Assembly: GCA_946011705.1 (NCBI GenBank)
Contig: CAMGCA010000041.1
Span: 1 to 10,297, forward strand
DNA length: 10,297 nt
Direction of reading: 5' to 3'
Source of the DNA: an uncultured Clostridia bacterium
Lineage (GTDB): Bacteria; Bacillota; Clostridia; Oscillospirales; Oscillospiraceae
The notes under the pieces were generated by a model. That model worked only from the letters and a program-made list of their open reading frames with translations, did no database searches and was not told the DNA's origin. This document shows, in pieces, positions 1 to 4,381 of the stretch (within the stretch, counting starts at the first letter, position 1; each line of letters opens with the position of its first letter). The position numbers were made by a program, and so were the translations under genes.

Positions 1-100
1 ATACAATATCCTTCTCCCAAGATAATTGGAGAAAAAAGTGATTGTGGCACAAGCAGTTTTTCACCGCTATTGTTCTACATCGCAACCCCTTCCCAAGCTA

Positions 101-128
101 TTGACGCCGTCTCCCAATGTGATATAAT
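101..128 (+). promoter_or_regulatory. Sigma-A-type promoter for the 62-aa gene
   Basis: A -35 box TTGACG (101-106) and a perfect -10 box TATAAT (123-128) are separated by 16 bp. Transcription would start near 135, just before an inverted repeat at 139-186, and run into the small gene at 286. The next terminator in this direction is at 487-513, so this looks like a one-gene transcription unit. Confidence 0.7.
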
Positions 129-138
129 ACAGGAAAGC

Positions 139-186
139 AAAATGCAGACGCAATCAAGCCCATGGCTTGACAAGCGCCTGCATTTT
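139..186 (+). promoter_or_regulatory. Leader hairpin, 62-aa gene transcript
   Basis: An imperfect inverted repeat. The outer arms AAAATGCAG (139-147) and CTGCATTTT (178-186) pair perfectly. A short CGC/GCG stem follows (149-151 with 174-176), and then an inner stem of CAAGCC with GGCTTG (155-160 with 164-169). It would form at the very 5' end of the transcript from the promoter at 101-128, so it may protect or regulate that mRNA. No T-run follows, so it is not a terminator. No known riboswitch class was recognised. Confidence 0.5.
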
Positions 187-285
187 CCGTTTCTTGAGAA
201 AGGAGCCATGCTGTAAGCAACAGATCATCCGCCCATCCACAACTGCACCTTAAAATTTTATATCGAACCGGAGGGAACAACCAGC

Positions 286-474
286 TTGGGCCGCAAGAAG
301 AAGCTCATCAACAATTCCGGTATTCCGCAGCACGAAATCGAGCACATCGCCCGGTGTATCCTGCCTGACCTCCTCGCCTACTACGAAAGCGAAGAAGGCC
401 AGCAGGAGTTCCGGGAATGGCAGGCTCAGCGTGAAGCGGAAAAGGCGGAAGGAAAGGTAGGGAAAAGCAAGTAA
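286..474 (+). CDS. Small hypothetical protein, 62 aa
   Basis: A short, charged, soluble protein with a basic N-terminus (GRKKK), a central segment with a hydrophobic face (roughly residues 14-34, IPQHEIEHIARCILPDLLAY) and a Lys/Glu-rich helical tail. It has no signal peptide or membrane segment. The start is TTG at 286, chosen because GGAGGG at 270-275 lies 10 nt upstream and no ATG fits. It has its own promoter (101-128), leader hairpin and terminator (487-513), which argues for a real gene. The general look resembles small proteins found near recombinases in Clostridia, but that is only an impression. The function is unknown. Confidence 0.65.
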   Translation: MGRKKKLINNSGIPQHEIEHIARCILPDLLAYYESEEGQQEFREWQAQREAEKAEGKVGKSK

Positions 475-486
475 GCAATCGCACAG

Positions 487-513
487 GGTGCCGCCAGTTT
501 GGCGGCACCTTTT
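487..513 (+). terminator. Intrinsic terminator after the 62-aa gene
   Basis: A perfect 9-bp GC-rich stem, GGTGCCGCC (487-495) with GGCGGCACC (501-509), a 5-nt loop, then TTTT. It begins 12 nt after the stop codon of the 62-aa gene and closes that unit. Confidence 0.9.
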
Positions 514-719
514 CTCATGCAGCAGGCACTCCACTCACGCATTTCGGGGGTGAAAAAGCGGCTGATAGTAAGGCTTCTTGGACACTTTTTTGATCTGGGA
601 ATACAATTCCCTTCGGATGCTCAAAAACGGCATTCTAAATGTGTGAATCCCCAAATTCTGTCCATCGTTCCTTCCGTATCATTTTTGAAAGAATGAATGA
701 TTGATAGAAACAGTAGAGG
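514..719. other. Intergenic, no supported gene
   Basis: About 200 bp of moderately AT-rich sequence between the terminator of the 62-aa gene and the stop of the convergent DUF6061-like gene. On the minus strand a 32-codon frame (633 down to 535) is open from an ATG but has no ribosome binding site. No promoter, RNA gene or clear terminator was seen for either strand. Confidence 0.5.
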
Positions 720-971
720 TCAGTTTTCAAACGGATGATACTCCGTCACACTTCTCAAATACTCCCGAACATCCCCATGGAACAGCAGGTTCACATAGTC
801 AACTGGCGCATTGTACACCAGCCATTCCAGTTCGCTGCTTTCGTACATATTCCGGGCAACCTCGGCATCCACCAAAGTGCAATCGATGGAGATCATACTT
901 CCATCGGCGTATTTGATCTCAACGCGGGCGGTGTCGATATTGAACGCACAAGAAATTACTTTCTTATCCAT
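720..971 (-). CDS. DUF6061-like small protein, 83 aa
   Basis: A small acidic soluble protein. An N-terminal beta-like part (about residues 3-31) carries the pattern VISCAFN..TARVEIKYADGS. A helical part follows with VARNMYESSELEWLVYNAP (about 38-56) and ends in a YLRSVTEY-type segment. The length and the MYESSELE.L.YNAP pattern fit my recollection of the Clostridia family DUF6061, whose function is unknown. The start is secure: AGGAGG lies 8 nt upstream of the ATG at 971. The upstream stop codon (984-986) overlaps this ribosome binding site, as in translationally coupled genes, but the upstream frame is now only a tail. No dedicated promoter was found, so expression may depend on readthrough past the tRNA-Leu terminator. 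Confidence 0.75.
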   Translation of the reverse strand: MDKKVISCAFNIDTARVEIKYADGSMISIDCTLVDAEVARNMYESSELEWLVYNAPVDYVNLLFHGDVREYLRSVTEYHPFEN

Positions 972-983
972 AACAGTGTCCTC

Positions 984-1085
984 CTAAATCTGTTTCTTTT
1001 TTCTCGGCCCTCTGGGCTTTGATTCCGGTCGCTTGATGACACCGTTTCGGAAATGGGTGTCCTCGAACTTGCCAAAGAAAATAAA
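984..1085 (-). pseudogene. Orphan 3' coding tail upstream of the DUF6061-like gene
   Basis: The minus frame that ends with TAG at 984-986 encodes a credible basic tail, reading roughly FGKFEDTHFRNGVIKRP followed by ESKPRGPRKKKQI. Its stop overlaps the AGGAGG of the next gene. Upstream, the frame passes straight into the tRNA-Leu terminator hairpin and the tRNA itself, so no normal start exists. The simplest reading is the 3' end of a truncated gene once coupled to the 83-aa gene. The parent protein is not recognised. It could also be a chance open stretch. Confidence 0.35.
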
Positions 1086-1128
1086 TAATCCGAACCCGTC
1101 TCCCACAGGGAAAACTAGGTTCGGATTA
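1072..1128 (-). terminator. Terminator of tRNA-Leu
   Basis: In the minus direction, an 11-bp perfect stem (TAATCCGAACC, plus 1086-1096, with GGTTCGGATTA, plus 1118-1128) encloses a 21-nt loop. It is followed by a T-rich tract (TTTATTTTCTTT). It begins about 8 nt after the encoded CCA end of the tRNA. Confidence 0.8.
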
Positions 1129-1136
1129 TATTGGTT

Positions 1137-1219
1137 TGGTGCGGGCGACAGGACTCGAACCTGCACGCTTTCACAGAGGAACCTAAATCCACCGAGTCTA
1201 CCAATTCCACCACGCCCGC
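1137..1219 (-). tRNA. tRNA-Leu (anticodon UAG)
   Basis: Read on the minus strand, the gene begins GCGGGCG, which pairs with CGCCCGC before discriminator A and an encoded CCA (plus 1137-1139). The D arm GTGGAATTGG is typical of leucine tRNAs. The anticodon loop is TTTAGGT (plus 1181-1187), giving anticodon UAG for CUN codons. The T arm is GCAGG-TTCGAGT-CCTGT. At 83 nt including CCA, it has a shorter variable arm (about 11 nt) than most leucine tRNAs. The anticodon stem GTGGA/TCCTC has one T-T mismatch. Both are mild oddities, and the overall cloverleaf is good. No strong promoter is visible in the 70 bp upstream. Confidence 0.93.
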
Positions 1220-1293
1220 ATATTCTTTTGTGCCTCTGATTTTTACACGGAGAGGTATCCGAGGTGGGGCATTTTGCCTGATCCACGATTTAT

Positions 1294-1316
1294 AAAAACA
1301 GGTAAACCTGCTTTTT
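1294..1316 (-). terminator. Small hairpin terminator after the 172-aa gene
   Basis: Minus reading: an A-run, CAGG, a TTTA loop, CCTG, then TTTTT. The GC core is only 4 bp, but A-T pairing extends it. It lies about 20 nt past the stop codon of the 172-aa gene and before tRNA-Leu, so it separates the two. It is a weak but well-placed terminator. Confidence 0.55.
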
Positions 1317-1335
1317 GAACCGATTGCACAACATA

Positions 1336-1854
1336 TTATCGGGTTGACCACAAAATGAAGTCAATTTTTTTGACATCCGTAATATTTGTGCCGGGAAACT
1401 GCTGATTGAACACGGCAAGCTTTTTGATCGCTTCGTCGGTTTTATACCAATCACAAATCTTCTGGTACAGCTGTATTGTTTTCTGAAGCCTGTCTTTTTC
1501 GTAGGAATATGGTGTGCGAAGCCCCAGATTTTGCAAGACAAACTTATCCCATATAGGCATATTGGGATTAACTGTTGCCAGAAGTTTGCTACTAAACGAC
1601 GCGTGGATAGAACCTGTTTCCTGATACAGGTAAGTCACAGTATCTTCAAAAGAAAGATCCTGATTATTCTTGTTCTTTTCCAAATATGTGTAATAGCTTG
1701 CATAGAAGCTGGTCGGCCTTTGCCGCATTCGGTAGAAGCCATTGAAAGTCCTCTGAAATTCAACATCGGATGAAACATCGGTTTCGTGGACACGCTTCAT
1801 AATCCAGTTGTATTTCTCTATACCAATTTCTACCCTGTCTAAAATCGTCTCCAT
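1336..1854 (-). CDS. Hypothetical protein, 172 aa, AT-rich gene of unknown function
   Basis: A soluble, helix-rich protein without signal or membrane segments. Notable stretches are FNGFYRMRQRPTSFYASYYTYLE (residues 37-59), GSIHASFSSKLLATVNPNMPIWDKFVLQNLGL (81-112) and the C-terminal DVKKIDFILWSTR (160-172). The pattern of a helix ending in SSKLLATVNP, then PIWDKFV, recalls HhH-GPD/OGG-like DNA glycosylase folds, but no catalytic residue can be assigned, so no function is claimed. The ATG at 1854 is chosen over longer in-frame starts because GGGAAGG lies about 8 nt upstream and because the longer frame reads through a tRNA remnant and promoter. GC content is clearly lower than in the core genes, which suggests acquired DNA. 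Its transcript would start at the tRNA-type promoter 1931-1959. Confidence 0.75.
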   Translation of the reverse strand: METILDRVEIGIEKYNWIMKRVHETDVSSDVEFQRTFNGFYRMRQRPTSFYASYYTYLEKNKNNQDLSFEDTVTYLYQETGSIHASFSSKLLATVNPNMPIWDKFVLQNLGLRTPYSYEKDRLQKTIQLYQKICDWYKTDEAIKKLAVFNQQFPGTNITDVKKIDFILWSTR

Positions 1855-1880
1855 AGAAAAACCTTCCCTAAGGTGACAAC

Positions 1881-1919
1881 ACCCAAATCCAAAGAGGCTG
1901 CCAATTCCACCATGTCTGC
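1881..1919 (-). pseudogene. Truncated tRNA-Leu, 5' half only
   Basis: Minus reading starts GCAGACATGGTGGAATTGG and continues to an anticodon-loop-like TTTGGGT. It matches the first 39 nt of the intact tRNA-Leu at 1219-1137 at 31 of 39 positions, including all of TGGTGGAATTGG. Homology stops exactly at the end of the anticodon loop. There is no 3' anticodon strand, T arm, acceptor partner or CCA, so it cannot be a tRNA. It lies a few nucleotides downstream of a strong promoter, at the distance expected for a tRNA gene, and directly upstream of the 172-aa gene. Confidence 0.75.
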
Positions 1920-1928
1920 TTTGGATTT
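1885..1928 (-). repeat. Perfect 10-bp inverted repeat over the tRNA remnant
   Basis: AAATCCAAAG (1885-1894) and CTTTGGATTT (1919-1928) are exact reverse complements separated by 24 nt, which hold most of the tRNA 5' half. In the minus transcript this would form a stem at the very 5' end, just after the predicted start site. On the plus strand a T-run follows the stem, so it could also stop plus-strand transcription toward the rny promoter. Confidence 0.6.
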
Positions 1929-1930
1929 TT

Positions 1931-1959
1931 ATTGTACCACGGGGGCGGGGCATTGTCAA
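1931..1959 (-). promoter_or_regulatory. Strong promoter (tRNA type) now ahead of the 172-aa gene
   Basis: Minus reading: TTGACA (plus 1954-1959), a 17-bp spacer, then TACAAT (plus 1931-1936). The -35 is perfect and the -10 matches 5 of 6. The start site would fall within a few bases of the 5' end of the truncated tRNA-Leu, so this was probably that tRNA's promoter. It is divergent from the rny promoter at 2017-2045. Confidence 0.85.
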
Positions 1960-2016
1960 TAAAAGGCTTACGGGGGAAATTCGTGGCAAATCGTACAATT
2001 TCTTTTCCTTTCGCCC

Positions 2017-2045
2017 TTGACATTTTGGCAGGGTGCTTGTAAAAT
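2017..2045 (+). promoter_or_regulatory. Promoter of rny
   Basis: TTGACA (2017-2022), a 17-bp spacer, then TAAAAT (2040-2045). Transcription would start near 2052, leaving a leader of roughly 190 nt before rny. Confidence 0.8.
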
Positions 2046-2051
2046 AAGCTA

Positions 2052-2150
2052 GGTATGGTGTACGCTGCCGGGGGACACCCCGCGCGTTTCATTTTTATCC
2101 GGCTTAGCCGGGGTATGCGTTTTACGCCCATAGCTGGCGTTTTGCTTTTT
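2052..2150 (+). promoter_or_regulatory. Structured rny leader with terminator-like hairpin
   Basis: Three hairpins can be drawn. They are CGGGG/CCCCG (2069-2073 with 2078-2082), CCGG/CCGG (2099-2102 with 2108-2111), and ACGCC/GGCGT (2124-2128 with 2136-2140) followed by TTTTGCTTTTT, which has the form of an intrinsic terminator. The segment GCGT-TTT-ACGC (2117-2127) can pair within itself instead, using the 5' arm of the terminator. Two exclusive folds are therefore possible, the usual layout of an attenuator. Alternatively it ends a separate RNA of about 95 nt. No known riboswitch class was recognised. Confidence 0.5.
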
Positions 2151-2238
2151 CAATTTGCCGGGTGATTGACTTGGTTGGTTGTTTTTGAAGTTTTTTATAT
2201 GGGTATTTGCTCCTCCGCTTCTGCGACTATTATTTTAG

Positions 2239-3810
2239 ATGGAGGTGTGCAGCAATTTTTTGGAATGGGTACAGATCATTTTTACCGTCCTGGGTCTGCT
2301 GGCGTGTCTGGCTGCGGGCTTTGGCATTGGCATTGTCTACCGCAAGAAGGTCGCCGAGCGGGAGATCGGCTCCGCCGAGACGGAAGCCACCCGCCTGATC
2401 AACGAAGCCATCCGTGCCGGTGAAAACCGCAAGAAGGAAATGCTTCTGGAGGCCAAGGACGAAATCCATAAATCTCGCACAGAGTACGAAAAGGAAGTCA
2501 AGGAACGCCGCGCCGAGCTGAGCAAGCAGGAGCGCCGTCTGGAACAGAAGGAATCCACCCTCGACAAGAAGACCGAGGCTTTTGAGCGCAAGGAGGAGGA
2601 GCTGGCCAAAAGGCTCCAGAAGGTTTCCGAGACCCAGGCGCAGGTGGATTCCGTCCGTCAGGAGCAGCTTGCCCAGCTGGAAAAAATCTCCGGATTGACC
2701 CAGGATCAGGCCAAGGAGTACCTGCTGAAAAGCATTGAAGACGAGGTTCGTCACGAGGCTGCCGTGAAGATCAAGGAGATCGAGCAGCAGCTCAAGGATG
2801 AGGCCGAGGAAAAGGGCCGGGAGATCATTGCCACCGCCATCCAGCGCTGTGCCGCCGACCACGCTGCCGAAACCACCGTCTCCGTGGTCACCCTGCCCAA
2901 CGATGAGATGAAGGGCCGGATCATCGGCCGTGAGGGCCGGAATATCCGCACCCTGGAGACTATCACCGGCGTTGACCTGATCATCGACGATACCCCTGAG
3001 GCAATTACCGTATCGAGCTTCGATCCCGTCCGCCGGGAGGTTGCCCGCCTGGCGCTGGAGAAGCTCATCGTGGACGGCCGCATCCACCCCACCCGCATCG
3101 AGGACATGGTGGAAAAGGCCCGGAAGGAAGTGGACCGCACCATCAAGGAAGAGGGCGAGCGGGCCTGCTACGAAACCGGCGTCCACAACCTGAACCCCGA
3201 ACTGGTGAAGATTCTGGGCCGTCAGAAATACCGCACTTCTTATGGTCAGAACGTGCTGAACCACTCCATCGAGGTGGCCCACATCGCCGGCCTCATGGCC
3301 GCGGAGCTGGGCGTTGACGTCGCCATGGCAAAGCGGGCAGGTCTTCTGCACGATCTGGGCAAGTCTATTGACCATGAGGTGGAGGGCAGCCATGTGCAGC
3401 TGGGCGCGGATCTGGCCCGGAAGTACAAGGAGAACCCTGTCATCGTCAACGCCATCGAGGCCCACCACGGGGATGTGGAGCCCAAGACCGTCATTGCCGT
3501 GCTGATTCAGGCCGCGGACGCCATCTCCGCCGCCCGTCCCGGCGCCCGACGCGAGAACGTGGAGAACTATATCCGCCGCCTGCAGAAGCTGGAGGAGCTC
3601 ACCGGCTCCTACCCCGGCGTGGACAAGGCCTACGCCATTCAGGCTGGCCGGGAGGTGCGCATCATGGTCAAGCCCGAGGTGGTGTCCGAGGACAATATGA
3701 TTTTGCTTGCCCGGGATGTAGCCAAGAAGATCGAGGCCGAGCTGGAATACCCCGGCCAGATCAAGGTCAACGTCATCCGGGAAACCAAGGCTGTGGAATA
3801 CGCCAAATAA
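2239..3810 (+). CDS. rny: Ribonuclease Y
   Basis: A membrane-anchored endoribonuclease that starts mRNA decay in Firmicutes. The product is 523 aa, the usual size. It has one N-terminal membrane helix (about residues 12-34) and a long Glu/Lys/Arg-rich coiled coil (about 37-205). A KH RNA-binding domain carries the GxxG loop (IIGREGRN, G230-G233), and an HD domain carries H342, the H371-D372 pair and D427 for metal-dependent catalysis. The start is uncertain. ATG 2239 has no ribosome binding site, whereas GGAGGTG at 2241-2247 lies inside the frame, 12 nt before an in-frame TTG at 2260. That TTG would give a 516-aa protein starting just before the membrane helix. The gene has its own promoter and terminator and is apparently monocistronic. 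Confidence 0.97.
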   Translation: MEVCSNFLEWVQIIFTVLGLLACLAAGFGIGIVYRKKVAEREIGSAETEATRLINEAIRAGENRKKEMLLEAKDEIHKSRTEYEKEVKERRAELSKQERRLEQKESTLDKKTEAFERKEEELAKRLQKVSETQAQVDSVRQEQLAQLEKISGLTQDQAKEYLLKSIEDEVRHEAAVKIKEIEQQLKDEAEEKGREIIATAIQRCAADHAAETTVSVVTLPNDEMKGRIIGREGRNIRTLETITGVDLIIDDTPEAITVSSFDPVRREVARLALEKLIVDGRIHPTRIEDMVEKARKEVDRTIKEEGERACYETGVHNLNPELVKILGRQKYRTSYGQNVLNHSIEVAHIAGLMAAELGVDVAMAKRAGLLHDLGKSIDHEVEGSHVQLGADLARKYKENPVIVNAIEAHHGDVEPKTVIAVLIQAADAISAARPGARRENVENYIRRLQKLEELTGSYPGVDKAYAIQAGREVRIMVKPEVVSEDNMILLARDVAKKIEAELEYPGQIKVNVIRETKAVEYAK

Positions 3811-3814
3811 TCAG

Positions 3815-3844
3815 AATCCCTCCGAGAAATCGGAGGGATTTTTT
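3815..3844 (+). terminator. Intrinsic terminator of rny
   Basis: A perfect 11-bp stem, AATCCCTCCGA (3815-3825) with TCGGAGGGATT (3830-3840), a GAAA tetraloop and a run of six T (3839-3844). It starts 4 nt after the rny stop. Confidence 0.95.
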
Positions 3845-3853
3845 GCGTGTGAT

Positions 3854-3989
3854 TGTAGGGCGGAGTCATGACTCCGCCGACCAGCTGATTGGATTGCCGA
3901 TGTGAATTTTGGAACGCAATGCCTATCCATTCATCGAAGTCATTACATTATCATGGTGCTTCGGCGGGGTCATGACATAAGCCCTACGA
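3854..3989. repeat. Inverted-repeat element with palindromic ends
   Basis: The left end (3854-3880) holds a perfect 20-bp palindrome, GGCGGAGTCATGACTCCGCC at 3859-3878, next to TGTAGGGC. The right end (3960-3989), TTCGGCGGGGTCATGAC followed by a 4-nt insert and GCCCTACGA, is the reverse complement of the left end with small changes. The 80 bp between shows no gene. The arrangement looks like a small non-coding mobile repeat (MITE or REP-like). Similar CCGCCCTAC cores occur at 5294-5309 and 9226-9256. Confidence 0.55.
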
Positions 3990-4021
3990 ATGCTGTTTCT
4001 CGGTTGTTCATAGTTTCCTGC

Positions 4022-4050
4022 TTTACTTTCCGGCGCAAATCGGCTAAAAT
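4022..4050 (+). promoter_or_regulatory. Possible promoter of the small membrane protein-gluQ unit
   Basis: TTTACT (4022-4027), a 17-bp spacer and TAAAAT (4045-4050). The start site would be near 4057, immediately before the AAAGGAGG ribosome binding site, so the leader would be almost absent. That is unusual but possible. Confidence 0.4.
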
Positions 4051-4072
4051 ACCCCCAAAGGAGGGATGCGGT

Positions 4073-4381
4073 ATGTTTGACGATCCCCGGAAAAGCCTGC
4101 ACCGGATCGAGGATGAGCTGCTGGACGAGGAGCTGGAGGATATTCTCTACGGTGACGAGGAAAACGAAGACGAATATGAGGAGGAATACCGCCAGCCCCG
4201 GGCCCGAAAGGGTGGACGGCGTGATTTTCACCGGGCGGTCTATGAGGACGAGGATGATGACGAGGACCGCTACATGATTCTTCCGAAGAAAAAGGGCATC
4301 AAGGGTCTGGTGTTTCTGGCGGTGCTGGAAATCATCGCGATTCTTGCGGTGCTGGGATGGTGGCTGCAATGGCTGATTTGA
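4073..4381 (+). CDS. Small acidic protein with a C-terminal membrane helix, 102 aa
   Basis: Not recognised as a named family. Residues 1-40 are strongly acidic (runs such as DELLDEELEDILYGDEENEDEYEEE). Residues 41-55 are basic (PRARKGGRR). A second acidic cluster (YEDEDDDEDR, 57-66) and a KKK stop-like patch follow. The protein ends in one hydrophobic helix (about 76-102) with only a few residues beyond it. This is the layout of a tail-anchored, cytosol-facing protein. The start ATG 4073 is supported by AAAGGAGG 8 nt upstream; the frame upstream of it has no comparable start signal. It overlaps gluQ by 13 or 25 nt depending on that gene's start, so the two are probably translationally coupled. 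Any role linked to tRNA modification is a guess. Confidence 0.8.
   Translation: MFDDPRKSLHRIEDELLDEELEDILYGDEENEDEYEEEYRQPRARKGGRRDFHRAVYEDEDDDEDRYMILPKKKGIKGLVFLAVLEIIAILAVLGWWLQWLI

Noticed and set aside
12..37. Inverted repeat TTCTCC...GGAGAA near the left edge, next to an A-run
   Set aside because: The A-run follows the stem on the plus strand and becomes a T-run before the stem on the minus strand, so it is not a terminator in either direction.
1..215. Plus-strand frame open from the left edge to a TAA at 213-215, about 71 codons
   Set aside because: The encoded residues do not look like a protein end, and a strong promoter and a leader hairpin lie inside the frame. Chance openness is more likely.
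204..215. Mini-frame ATG CTG TAA after AGGAG upstream of the 62-aa gene
   Set aside because: Only two nucleotides separate AGGAG from the ATG, too close for a normal start. There is no sign of a leader-peptide role.
535..633. 32-codon minus-strand frame downstream of the DUF6061-like gene
   Set aside because: The ATG has no ribosome binding site, the length is trivial, and no family was recognised.
1855..1998. N-terminal extension of the 172-aa protein to 1998
   Set aside because: The added frame crosses the tRNA remnant and the TTGACA/TACAAT promoter, so it would not be within the transcript.
2230..3468. 412-codon minus-strand open frame opposite rny
   Set aside because: It is an antisense shadow of rny with low-complexity Leu/Gly/Asp composition and no start signals.
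3902..4072. N-terminal extension of the 102-aa acidic membrane protein to position 3902
   Set aside because: The extension would read through the repeat element and the promoter. The ATG at 4073 has an excellent AAAGGAGG site.
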